Source: a bacterium (GTDB lineage: Bacteria > Vulcanimicrobiota > Xenobia > Xenobiales > JADMJV01). Taken from it: a stretch of DNA of 47,592 nt. Made by a program: the position numbers and the translations under genes. The stretch covers positions 1-47,592 of the forward strand of contig JAFEBA010000040.1 in NCBI GenBank assembly GCA_018266105.1, read 5' to 3'. Shown piece by piece: positions 25,187 through 33,240 of the stretch. Position 1 is the stretch's first letter. The number at the start of each line of letters is the position of its first letter. The notes below the pieces were generated by a model. That model saw nothing but the letters and a program-made list of their open reading frames with translations. It did not search any database and was not told where the DNA came from.

Positions 25187-25849
25187 TTAGCAATCTCCTG
25201 TCAACTCGAACTCGACCTCGCCGACGCGCACGCGATCTCCTGGGCGTAAACCGCCCGGACGGTCCGCCGGCAATAGCGCCAACCACTCCAGCTCCCCTTT
25301 GCGACGGATGATCTGCACAGGAGGCCGGCCCGCTCCATGGTAGCTCAATTCGTAGCGCCCGCTGATCTCTTTCCAGGCCAGACAGAGGCACTGAGGAGGC
25401 AGAGCGGCAGCCAGTTCGATCTCCTGGTCATACCAGCTCTCTTTGGCGCCGCCGCTGCCCCCCAGAGCCACGGTAAAGCCATAGACAGACACCTTGCGGG
25501 AACCCAGAATCAAGCTCAAGGGCGGGCGGGGCTGAATCTGGACCCGAGTGGAAACCAGCTGCAGCAAGCACTCACCCAACTGCAACTGGTCGCCGGCTTT
25601 CAGCAGGCAGCGCTCCACCTCAACTCCATTGATTCGGATCGGATTGGTGGTGGACAAATTGGTGAGTTGGTAGGCTCCCTCGACCCACTGAAGCTGGGCG
25701 TGGCGACGCGAGACAGTGTCGTGATCCACGTGCACAAAACCCGGATCGACAGGATAGCCAGGGCTTGTGCGCCCTAAAATCATGCTGACCTGGTCCAACC
25801 GGTAGGTCAGCCCGGCGGCCTCATTTTTCAACTGCAATCCTGTGTCCAT
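25187..25849 (-). CDS. FHA-domain protein (intact phosphothreonine site)
   Basis: A 220-residue protein. The FHA domain spans about 20-110 with G26-R27, S47-R48-R49-H50, and N69/N74-G75 in TTNPIRINGVEV, so phosphothreonine binding is expected. The C-terminal domain (about 125-220) contains ESWYDQEIEL and ends in a strand-rich GLRPGDRVRVGEVEFEL. Start chosen at ATG 25849; the longer frame to 25987 runs into the divergent FHA gene and its first 46 residues look non-coding. It is a paralogue of the divergent gene at 25908: same order, same WFDQ/WYDQ motif and similar C-terminus. Expected partners are the nearby Ser/Thr kinases. Confidence 0.82.
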   Translation of the reverse strand: MDTGLQLKNEAAGLTYRLDQVSMILGRTSPGYPVDPGFVHVDHDTVSRRHAQLQWVEGAYQLTNLSTTNPIRINGVEVERCLLKAGDQLQLGECLLQLVSTRVQIQPRPPLSLILGSRKVSVYGFTVALGGSGGAKESWYDQEIELAAALPPQCLCLAWKEISGRYELSYHGAGRPPVQIIRRKGELEWLALLPADRPGGLRPGDRVRVGEVEFELTGDC

Positions 25850-25907
25850 CGAGCGGGTTTCTTGGCCCTCAAGAGGCCCCCTGCCGGAGCATTGAGAAGA
25901 GGCCAGG

Positions 25908-26705
25908 ATGCTGAACTCTGGCTTGCAAATGAAAGTGACCGAAGGAGCCGCGCGCGGCAGTATCCACCCCCTGGACTCCCCGCGCATTTCGATTGGCCGA
26001 GCCGAATCCGGATGCGTTCGTCAGGTTGGCTGGGTGCATTTACGGGATGAGACCGTTTCGGGACTCCAGGCCGAGCTGGTCTGGCAGTCCGAGAGTCGAA
26101 CCTTCACCCTGATCAATCGCTCCAACACCAACCCCACTAAGGTCAACGAGGTAGAAATCAGCCAGGTCGAACTGAAGCCGGGCGATCAGATTCGCATGGG
26201 CCGCTGTCTGGTGGACCTGCAAGAAACCGACCGCCGTTTCGTCAGTCGAAAAATTCAAGCGGCCAAAGCCAGCGAAGCCCCCCAGGCGGTGCTGGCGCAA
26301 CCCGCCCCAACCATGCCTCAGCGGCCCACCATCACGCGCTACTATCTGGAGTTCCTGGAAGGCACAAACGCCGGCCAGCGCATTCCGCTGGAATCTGAGC
26401 GAATTGCTGTGGGAGGGGCCTACGACCCGGGCCATCCGCCCGAGGAAAACTGGTTCGACCAGGGCATTGCCCTGGGTGACAGCAGCCTGCCCCCCTACTG
26501 CCTGGCCCTGGTGCGCCGCGGTCAAGAATTCGCTCTGCTGGCTCCTCGCGATAGCGACGTCCCGGCCGGACTCGAGCGCGAGGAAGATGACCTCATCTGG
26601 GTGGCTCAACTCCAAGCCGGTCAGGCAGTCGACCTGGAAGCCGACGATCAGGTGCGGCTGGGCTATCACCGCATGCGGGTTTTGCGCCGCGAAGTTAGCG
26701 CGTAG
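25908..26705 (+). CDS. FHA-domain paralogue with altered phosphopeptide site
   Basis: A 265-residue protein divergent from, and homologous to, the FHA gene at 25187-25849. The FHA fold is intact (G30-R31, then TNPTKVNEVEIS), but the key SRxH motif reads S51-G-L-Q54, so classical phosphothreonine recognition is probably lost. An Ala/Pro-rich linker (about 112-145) leads to a C-terminal domain containing ENWFDQGIALGDSSLPPYCL, shared with the paralogue (ESWYDQEIEL...LPPQCL). The ATG follows AGAGGCCAGG. Its end overlaps the convergent kinase gene by 11 bases. Possibly it competes with or modulates its sister protein; this is inferred. Confidence 0.82.
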   Translation: MLNSGLQMKVTEGAARGSIHPLDSPRISIGRAESGCVRQVGWVHLRDETVSGLQAELVWQSESRTFTLINRSNTNPTKVNEVEISQVELKPGDQIRMGRCLVDLQETDRRFVSRKIQAAKASEAPQAVLAQPAPTMPQRPTITRYYLEFLEGTNAGQRIPLESERIAVGGAYDPGHPPEENWFDQGIALGDSSLPPYCLALVRRGQEFALLAPRDSDVPAGLEREEDDLIWVAQLQAGQAVDLEADDQVRLGYHRMRVLRREVSA

Positions 26706-28347
26706 GTCCCCAAACGGGCCGGCTCAAAATCACCCCCTTGGGCGCTTCCACTAACCGCTGCAATCCGGAACCATCGACAGAGACCGTGTAAAGGCCGGTG
26801 CGAGAGCTGAAAGCCAGGTTTGAATTGGGCGCCCAACAAGCCGAAATGGGCTCAACACCACTGATGGGAATCGGCCTTTCCGACTCCTTGCCAGCCAGCG
26901 AGATTCGGTACAGAGCCACCTCTTTATGCTTATCTCGCCGAAAGACCAGCTCCGAAGCATCTGGCGACCAGCAAGGCTTGCTATCGTACTCTTCTGGAGT
27001 CGGACTTGAAAGAGTTCTCCGCTGCCCCGTTTTCAGGTCCATAATCCAGATCGCGCGTTCAGCCTCAAAGGCCAGCTGCTTACCGTCGGGCGAAAGCGCC
27101 GGATGACGTCCGTCTTCGTTGAGCTGCACCGGCTTTCCGCTCAGCTTACCATTGGCGATCTGGCACTTCCGCAGTCCCTTACGAGTGTACACCAGCGTGT
27201 CGGCGGAGATATCAAAGTCGTTAACGTCCTGAGCCAGGGTATCGATTTTCTTTCCATTGGTGTCCACCACCAACAAGCTGCCCTCGCGCACCAGCGTCAC
27301 CTGAGAAGGACCCGGACCGAAACGCGGGTACATACCCAGACCTAAAGAACGGACCGAGCCATCTGGAAAGCGGAGTTGGACCTCTTGGGATGAGTTCCGG
27401 ATGGCTTCGAAGACCAGAGGACCGGGCTTCCCAGAGGCCGGGCGAGGCCAGGCCCAGAATGCCCCCAGGCCCAAGACCAGCAAGGCCACACCGGCCAGAG
27501 TCTTCACCGGCGGCTTCTTTTTGGAGGAAGAGGGCACTTTGACCGGATTGGAACCGGCCAGGCCCTCCGCCAGGGCTTCGGCGAACTCGCTACAGCTGGC
27601 AAAACGCTGGTTGGGGTCTTTGGCCAAAGCCTTGAGAATGGCCGCGCTAGCTCCGGCGGGCAATCCGGTTGGGGCTGGCGGTGGTGTGCGCATATGGGCC
27701 GTCATGACCTCCACCATGTTTCCGGTGAAGGGTAGATGCCCGCAGCCCAACTGATACATCATGACCGCCAGGGCGTACTGATCGGAACGACCATCGAACT
27801 CTTTGAGCGAAAGCTGCTCGGGTGACATATATTCGGGCGTCCCCACGGCCATGCCGGGCGCGGTCAGGCCCTCCTGCTCCAGCATCTTAGCCACACCGAA
27901 GTCGGTCAGATAGAGATGCTCACCTCGGTCCACCAGCACATTATGGGGCTTAATGTCTCGATGAATGACCCCGTGCGAGTGGGCGAAATCCAGCGCAGAG
28001 GCCAGTTGGCGAGCCACCGAGGCCAGGCGCTGAGGCGCCGTCTGCCCTTCCGGCAGAGTGCCGCCTTCGACCAATCGCATGGCAATCCAGAGGTAGTCGG
28101 CATTGCTGGCATAGTCGTAGATGGGCAGAATGTTTGGATGCTCCAGTTTTTGCATCATCTGCTTTTCGCGCTGAAAGCGAGCCACCAGATCCTGGGCATC
28201 GCCAGGGATCCGTCGGATCACCTTGAGGGCCACCTCTCGATCCAGGCTTTGCTGTTGGGCGCGATAGACGCTGGCCATTCCGCCCTGGCCCAGGCGCGAG
28301 AGAATGGTGAAAGCACCCAGCTTTTGACCGATCAATTCATCCGACAT
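26695..28347 (-). CDS. Transmembrane Ser/Thr protein kinase with beta-propeller C-terminus
   Basis: A 550-residue Hanks-type kinase. The glycine loop is LGQGGMASV (20-28), with catalytic K42, HRD at 129-131 (IHRDIKPHN), DFG (LTDFGVAK) and the activation-segment TPEYMSPEQ. After a basic linker (SSSKKKPPVK) one membrane helix spans about 283-302. The remaining 240 residues carry TolB/WD40-like repeats (DGRHPALSPDGKQLAFEAE, EYDSKPCWSPDASELVFRR), presumably folded as a periplasmic propeller that senses a ligand. All catalytic residues are present, so the kinase should be active. It is divergent from a second kinase gene 49 bases away and convergent with an FHA gene, a likely substrate/reader pair. 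Confidence 0.9.
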   Translation of the reverse strand: MSDELIGQKLGAFTILSRLGQGGMASVYRAQQQSLDREVALKVIRRIPGDAQDLVARFQREKQMMQKLEHPNILPIYDYASNADYLWIAMRLVEGGTLPEGQTAPQRLASVARQLASALDFAHSHGVIHRDIKPHNVLVDRGEHLYLTDFGVAKMLEQEGLTAPGMAVGTPEYMSPEQLSLKEFDGRSDQYALAVMMYQLGCGHLPFTGNMVEVMTAHMRTPPPAPTGLPAGASAAILKALAKDPNQRFASCSEFAEALAEGLAGSNPVKVPSSSKKKPPVKTLAGVALLVLGLGAFWAWPRPASGKPGPLVFEAIRNSSQEVQLRFPDGSVRSLGLGMYPRFGPGPSQVTLVREGSLLVVDTNGKKIDTLAQDVNDFDISADTLVYTRKGLRKCQIANGKLSGKPVQLNEDGRHPALSPDGKQLAFEAERAIWIMDLKTGQRRTLSSPTPEEYDSKPCWSPDASELVFRRDKHKEVALYRISLAGKESERPIPISGVEPISACWAPNSNLAFSSRTGLYTVSVDGSGLQRLVEAPKGVILSRPVWGPTR

Positions 28348-28396
28348 CCAGTCTGCTTTCTAAAGGTCGCTCGGGAACCCTGGAGAAACCAGGTCC

Positions 28397-29794
28397 ATGG
28401 GTCTAGAACCAGAACAAATGCTGCACGGCCGCTATCGAATCGTGCGGATTCTCAAAAGCGGCGGTATGGGCTCGGTCTACGAGGCCATCGATACAAAATT
28501 GGCGGACTCCCCTTGCGCGGTCAAGGAGATTCACGAGGCGGCTCTGGCCAGCAATGAGTCCGGCTACATTCAGACGCGCTTCTACGAAGAAATGAAGGCC
28601 CTGGTGGCGCTGGACCACGCGGCCATTCCCAAAGTTCGTGACTACCTCAGCGAAGGCGACAAGGTCTACATCGTCATGGAGCTGGTGCAAGGCCGTAGCC
28701 TCCAGGAAGAAATCGAACAGCGCCGGGAAATGAAACAGGACGCACCGGTCGATTATATCGCCCTGGACATGATCCGCCTGCTGGACACCCTCACTTATCT
28801 GCACAGCCAGCAGCCACCGGTCATTCATCGCGACGTCAAACCGGCCAATATTCTGAGAGATAGCCGCAGCGGCCAGATCAAACTGGTGGATTTCGGCCTG
28901 GCCAGGGCGGCCGGGGGGCCCAACACCCAGACTGTGGTGGGGACCATGGGTTACTGTGCTCCAGAACAAATGATGGGCAAAGCCGAAGCACGCTCGGATG
29001 TCTACGCCGTCGGCGTGACGATGATGCACCTCTTGACCGGCGTGGCCCCGGAAATGGAGCTTTTTGAAGCTCGAAAACCGGAATTGCCGGGCGTGCGCCC
29101 GGGCCTTTCCCAAATCATTGAAAAGGCCACTCAAATCAAGCCCGCCGATCGCTACGCCGACGCCGCTGAGATGTCGCTTGCCCTGCAACAGTGGCTGCAC
29201 CGGCCCACCCAGAATTTTGCCGTCCCGCCCCCTGTGGCGCTGACCCGGCCCCAACAGCCCGTTTCGCCTTTGGCCAGCACCAGAGGTAAGCTGCTGGCCG
29301 CCGGCTTCGTGCTGTCCGCCCTGGTCTCTGGCTACGCCGTCGGCCACTGGCCCAAGCCCAGGCCCAGTCAGGCCCTCATGCCCAGCGCCACCCCCAGCAT
29401 CGCGAAACCCGTGCTAGGTTCGGCGGCTCATGACCTGAAAGCCGAGGCGAAAAGCCTGGCCTCCGTCCCCAAACCCTCGCCGCCGCCCGCCGCACCCGAG
29501 CGGGTTCCCGTTTACAACCAGGCTTCGGTCCCCCAGTATCAACCCGCTCCTCGCCCTCGGCCGAAACCAGCGGTGGTGGTTCAGCAGCCAGTCGTTCGTG
29601 AAGTCGCTCGCCAGGTATTCAGCCGTCCGCGCCATCGCAGCAACAACTACAGACCCGCCCCACCTGTCTATCACCAGCCAGTCTACCGCCAACCTGCCTA
29701 TCAGCCGCCGCCGGTGCAAATCCAGGCCGGCGGCAACGGCGTGCAGGCTCAGTTCAACGGAGGCGGCTTCCAGGTCAGAGCAGGCTGGCCCTGA
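28397..29794 (+). CDS. Transmembrane Ser/Thr protein kinase with proline-rich tail
   Basis: A 465-residue Hanks-type kinase. Glycine loop KSGGMGSV (20-27), K43, HRDVKPAN with D146, LVDFGLAR and GYCAPEQ are intact. One membrane helix lies near 298-318 (LLAAGFVLSALVSGYAVG). The outer part is about 140 residues of low complexity rich in Pro, Gln, Tyr, Ala and Arg (for example YHQPVYRQPAYQPPP), ending in Gly-rich sequence; it looks like a flexible or wall-associated tail rather than a folded sensor. AGG lies four bases before the ATG. It is divergent from the beta-propeller kinase, so both may share one regulatory region of 49 bases. Confidence 0.9.
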   Translation: MGLEPEQMLHGRYRIVRILKSGGMGSVYEAIDTKLADSPCAVKEIHEAALASNESGYIQTRFYEEMKALVALDHAAIPKVRDYLSEGDKVYIVMELVQGRSLQEEIEQRREMKQDAPVDYIALDMIRLLDTLTYLHSQQPPVIHRDVKPANILRDSRSGQIKLVDFGLARAAGGPNTQTVVGTMGYCAPEQMMGKAEARSDVYAVGVTMMHLLTGVAPEMELFEARKPELPGVRPGLSQIIEKATQIKPADRYADAAEMSLALQQWLHRPTQNFAVPPPVALTRPQQPVSPLASTRGKLLAAGFVLSALVSGYAVGHWPKPRPSQALMPSATPSIAKPVLGSAAHDLKAEAKSLASVPKPSPPPAAPERVPVYNQASVPQYQPAPRPRPKPAVVVQQPVVREVARQVFSRPRHRSNNYRPAPPVYHQPVYRQPAYQPPPVQIQAGGNGVQAQFNGGGFQVRAGWP

Positions 29795-29825
29795 CCTGGC
29801 TTGATCGGTCCAACTGAGCCGTCTT

Positions 29826-30860
29826 TTACGGGCCGACTTCGAAGGTGGCCAGTAGGGCCCGGTGATCGGTAGGCCAGGGCTCGATCACGATATCGGCAAA
29901 CTCAGGTTTTTCACCGACGATCTGAATGTCCTTGAGCTTCAATCCCTCACCGCGATATTGCACATAGTCGATGCGGTCGTGATGCTCCTTCGGATCGTTT
30001 TGAGCGGCATTGGGAGTCCAGGTGTTGCCCGGGTGGGCCATTTCGTCAGGGTATTTTTCTCGATATGAATCTTTGAATCCGGCCGCCTCCCACTGACGCG
30101 AGCCAGGCCAGGCGCACTTGATGGGATGGCGTCCGGCGGCGTGAGCTGCTTCGGTCCAATCTTTGTGGGAGGGCTCGTTGAAGTCGCCGGTAGCAATCAC
30201 GGGCAAATTCAGGCTGTTGGCATCTGCGATCATATTGCGCACTTCTTTTCCGCGAGTGCGTTCGGCCGAGGCTATAGCCTGGGCTTCGTTGTTGAGGTAA
30301 GGTCCGCCGCCGGTCGGTAGGTGCAACAACTGGTGGGGTTGATAAGGGAACGAAGTCAGGTGGGCATTGCAGTAGCCGATCTTCTGACCGTTGTCCAGCG
30401 TGACCTGAACCCCATACTTGTGGTCGGTCACCTTTTCGATGGGAAACCGACTGAGCAGAGCGGTGCGTTTGTCCTGCTGCAGGGAGTGCATGCCGAATCG
30501 TTCAGCCAGTTCAGTGGTGCTCTGATTGGACTCCTGGAGTCCCACCAGGTCAGGCTTGAGTTCCTCGATCACTTTGGCGATCTTATCCACGCCCTCTTCG
30601 CTGTCGAACATCACGTTGATGGTGAGCACCTTGAGCAGGGCCGGGCCCGCCGGGCCCTGATTCTGGGCAGCCAGGGCCGCAGCCGTCCGAGCCGCGGTCT
30701 GTGCCAGCGGCCCTGCTGACGGGGCCGGCGCCTGGGTCAGAGAAAGACTGATGGAATCGGCGGGTGCGCTGCTGCCGATGTCGGGCTGCGCGACCGACTG
30801 TGGGGGACGCGCGCCGGGGGTGTAGTTGGGTCTCTGTGTGTTCTGTATCGCTCCGATCAT
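29826..30860 (-). CDS. Endonuclease/exonuclease/phosphatase-family hydrolase
   Basis: A 344-residue protein with an EEP (DNase I-like) catalytic domain from about residue 75. Family motifs are LTINVMFDSEEGVDK (Asn), LVGLQESN (metal Glu), YCNAHLTSF, TGDFNEPSHKDW (Asp/Asn), HHDRIDYVQY, and the final TDHRALLATF (Asp/His). Substrate could be DNA, a phospholipid or a phosphorylated small molecule. The first 70 residues are a disordered Ala/Pro/Gln/Ser region without a Sec signal, similar in flavour to the N-terminus of the frameshifted zincin (both carry a S-x-S-L element). It converges on the kinase gene at 28397, 31 bases apart. Confidence 0.85.
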   Translation of the reverse strand: MIGAIQNTQRPNYTPGARPPQSVAQPDIGSSAPADSISLSLTQAPAPSAGPLAQTAARTAAALAAQNQGPAGPALLKVLTINVMFDSEEGVDKIAKVIEELKPDLVGLQESNQSTTELAERFGMHSLQQDKRTALLSRFPIEKVTDHKYGVQVTLDNGQKIGYCNAHLTSFPYQPHQLLHLPTGGGPYLNNEAQAIASAERTRGKEVRNMIADANSLNLPVIATGDFNEPSHKDWTEAAHAAGRHPIKCAWPGSRQWEAAGFKDSYREKYPDEMAHPGNTWTPNAAQNDPKEHHDRIDYVQYRGEGLKLKDIQIVGEKPEFADIVIEPWPTDHRALLATFEVGP

Positions 30861-30928
30861 GACTTGCTCAGGTTAGCGCCTGCGGCCGGCCAGGGTGTGA
30901 CCGCCTCGTGAACGGAGCGACAGACCGA

Positions 30929-31603
30929 CTATTTGGGAGCGCGAGCCTTGAGAAACTTGGCCGGAACTCCGCCCCAGATCTCGTTGGCCGGAATCTTTGT
31001 GTCTTTCAGCACAATGGCGCCGGCAGCCACAATCGAGTTGTCGCCAACTTCCACCCCGGGCATCAAGACCGCTTTCTGGCTGATCAACACATGACGGCCC
31101 AGCTTGATGGGCGAAAGCAGCAAATCTCCACCCTCGGCGACGTGGGCCGACATCACTGCGTCGCCACCAATCAGGCAACCATCGCCGATTTCTAGGAGAC
31201 CGTGGTCGTGCAGATACTTGCTGTTGATCATCACATTCTTGCCGATTTTGGCACCCAGCACTTTCAGGTAGAGCGTGCCCAGCGGGGTAATCATGAAGAA
31301 ATCCCCCACCGTAAACTTGACCAGCATATAGAGTGACGAGGCGCTGGCCCACCGGAAGGCCTGCAGAGAAGTCAACTTATGGCGCCCGGGCTTCAAATGC
31401 ATGAACATCAGGTGGTGGAAAACTGCGCACCAGAACAGCAGCGCCGCTCCAGACAGGAAGTAGCCCAACCCCAAAGCCATGCTCAATCCCAACGGACCGT
31501 GCTGCGCCAGGGGGCTGAGCAAGACGATGCTGGGGTAAATGGCCAGGCCCAGCAGCAAGCCCCCCAGGACCAGCGAAAGCATGGTGAAGATCAGGATGAT
31601 CAT
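30929..31603 (-). CDS. Membrane-anchored hexapeptide-repeat transferase
   Basis: A 224-residue protein. The first 75 residues contain two strong membrane helices (MIILIFTMLSLVLGGLLLGL and SMALGLGYFLSGAALLFW), with another hydrophobic segment before 110. From about 115, left-handed beta-helix repeats appear: GAKIGKNVMINS, IGDGCLIGGDAVMSAHV, PIKLGRHVLISQKAV, GVEVGDNSIVAAGAIV and the end loop EIWGGVPAKFLK. It is therefore an acyl/acetyltransferase of the LbH family fused to membrane helices, similar to the C-terminal part of Pls-type peptide synthetases. Acceptor unknown. ATGA overlap with the adenosine deaminase gene suggests coupled translation, though the metabolic link is unclear. Confidence 0.8.
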   Translation of the reverse strand: MIILIFTMLSLVLGGLLLGLAIYPSIVLLSPLAQHGPLGLSMALGLGYFLSGAALLFWCAVFHHLMFMHLKPGRHKLTSLQAFRWASASSLYMLVKFTVGDFFMITPLGTLYLKVLGAKIGKNVMINSKYLHDHGLLEIGDGCLIGGDAVMSAHVAEGGDLLLSPIKLGRHVLISQKAVLMPGVEVGDNSIVAAGAIVLKDTKIPANEIWGGVPAKFLKARAPK

Positions 31604-32811
31604 CGGGCCGCCTCAGCTTCTGCCACCAGGCGATCGTAGTAATCGATGATCGAACGGACATAGGTTCGACGCTCAGTATAAGGACCGTGGTAAAAGCTTC
31701 GCTTGAATCCGTATATCAAAGTTTGTCGAAGCTGATTGTGATTCATATTAAAAGCTTCCACCGCCAGCTCCACCTCACGCGTGACGGTGGTATGACTGAC
31801 CAATCGATTGTCCGTGCACAGACTGGCGGAGAGCTTACGTTCCAGCATTTTTCCAAAGGCGTGGTCCTTGACGCTCTTCAGGTCGGGCATGGTCTGAAGG
31901 TTGGAGGTGATGCAGACCTCAATCGTAATGCGGCGATCAGCCACGTAGCTGGAGAGCTTGTCTACGTAGCCTTGAGGATCGGCCACATCGGGTCCGCACA
32001 GGTGAGGTGAGAAAAGATGGTAGCCGTGCCCGATACGGTCCGCGTGCAGGTCGGTAATGGCTTGAAAAATGCTTTCCGGACCGTAAGCCTCACCCGCATG
32101 CACGGTCTTATGCATGAAGTTGCGATGAGCGTAAGCGTAGGCTTCCACGTGAGCGCTGGCCGGATAGCCGTCCTCGCGTCCAGCCAGGTCAAATCCCACG
32201 ATGGGGATTCCTTCCTTGTCGCGCAGGCGCACGGCTGCTCGGGCCAACTCCTGGGAGGCCAGGCTTAAATAGGTCTCTTCGGGGGCGTCCTGAAACAGAT
32301 CGAACAGATGCGAGAACCAGGAAGAGAAACCGGCCGTAAAAAACCGCATGGCGCAAACGATAATGCCGTAATGAAAAGGAGGCTCACCCTTCTCGGTTAC
32401 GGCCGGTGAGGAAGCATACTCTTTCTCGGCACGTTCCAACCCCCGATTGACGGCCTGCAGCACCTCTTTGATGGAAAACCCCCGATGGGTGTGAAGTTGA
32501 GGGGCAAAGCGCACTTCAATGTAGCGCACTCCCTCGTTAATATTGTCCCAGGCCAGCTCATAGGCGGTGCGCTCCAGCGCTTCAGCATCCTGAAGCACGG
32601 CGCAGGTGTACTGGAAACCGTGCAGATACTCGGCCAGATTAGCGTATTGTGCGCGGAATACGGTCTCATTGAGCCCCTCCACGGTATTGGAGGGCAGGGA
32701 CACGTGCCGTTCTTTGGCCAGTTCAATCAGAGTTTGCTCGCGCAGCGAGCCGTCTAGATGGACATGCAGGTCGGTTTTGGGAAGAGCGCGGATAAGTTCG
32801 GTAGAGATCAT
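31600..32811 (-). CDS. add: Adenosine deaminase family protein
   Basis: A 403-residue amidohydrolase that should convert adenosine (or a close relative) to inosine. Metal ligands H16 and H18 are in KTDLHVHLDGS; later signatures are KTVHAGEAYGPES (His and catalytic Glu), RIGHGYHLF (His), EVCITSNLQT and SASLCTDNRLVSHT (Asp). At 403 residues it is longer than classical ADA (about 330-350), with insertions around residues 75-160 and a C-terminal tail. It is the first gene of a two-gene unit, overlapping the hexapeptide transferase by four bases. Related adenine or aminofutalosine deaminases cannot be wholly excluded. Confidence 0.88.
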   Translation of the reverse strand: MISTELIRALPKTDLHVHLDGSLREQTLIELAKERHVSLPSNTVEGLNETVFRAQYANLAEYLHGFQYTCAVLQDAEALERTAYELAWDNINEGVRYIEVRFAPQLHTHRGFSIKEVLQAVNRGLERAEKEYASSPAVTEKGEPPFHYGIIVCAMRFFTAGFSSWFSHLFDLFQDAPEETYLSLASQELARAAVRLRDKEGIPIVGFDLAGREDGYPASAHVEAYAYAHRNFMHKTVHAGEAYGPESIFQAITDLHADRIGHGYHLFSPHLCGPDVADPQGYVDKLSSYVADRRITIEVCITSNLQTMPDLKSVKDHAFGKMLERKLSASLCTDNRLVSHTTVTREVELAVEAFNMNHNQLRQTLIYGFKRSFYHGPYTERRTYVRSIIDYYDRLVAEAEAAR

Positions 32812-32889
32812 GGGACGAGGTTTGCGACCGGCTCAAAGGTCACCTTCTGGCCGCAAGGGCTAAGGCCAGCAGCCAAGAAATCCTTCAAC

Positions 32890-33240
32890 ATGGATTGGGT
32901 TCTGGCCAGGCAGTGGCGTCCTCGCAAAACACCCGCTCTGAAAAAGGGGCGCAGGCCCCTGCGCTGGGGTCGCTGGTCGCTGGCGGCCGCAAGCCTGGCC
33001 TGGCTCCTGCCCATGACTCTGCTCTGCTGGCAGGTCTCTCGAAGCGCCGGCGACTCCGCCTTTCAGGAGGCTCCCGGCCATTCCGCCAGCTGGCTACAGC
33101 AACGGGTGGGCCCGCCTCAACGTGTCTTACGCTTTAACCAGAACTATCGAATCTGGTGTTACACGCGTGGCTCCTACCAGATTGAAGTGGCCGTGGACCA
33201 GCACGCTCAGGTGCGCGGCGTCGGCTACGGCCGAATCTAG
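32890..33240 (+). CDS. Small single-pass membrane protein, 116 aa
   Basis: The product begins MDWVLARQWRPRKTPALKKG, a very basic cytoplasmic segment, followed by one hydrophobic helix (WSLAAASLAWLLPMTLLCWQ) and an outer domain of about 60 residues (WLQQRVGPPQRVLRFNQNYRIWCY...VDQHAQVRGVGYGRI). The outer domain has the look of a BamE/SmpA-type fold (G-P-P-x-x-V, Y-R-I-W-x-Y, V-x-G-V-G-Y). The frame is open from 32758, but the upstream part is antisense to add and is not counted. The ribosome site is weak. Its stop shares CTAG with the convergent DUF2252 gene. Confidence 0.6.
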   Translation: MDWVLARQWRPRKTPALKKGRRPLRWGRWSLAAASLAWLLPMTLLCWQVSRSAGDSAFQEAPGHSASWLQQRVGPPQRVLRFNQNYRIWCYTRGSYQIEVAVDQHAQVRGVGYGRI

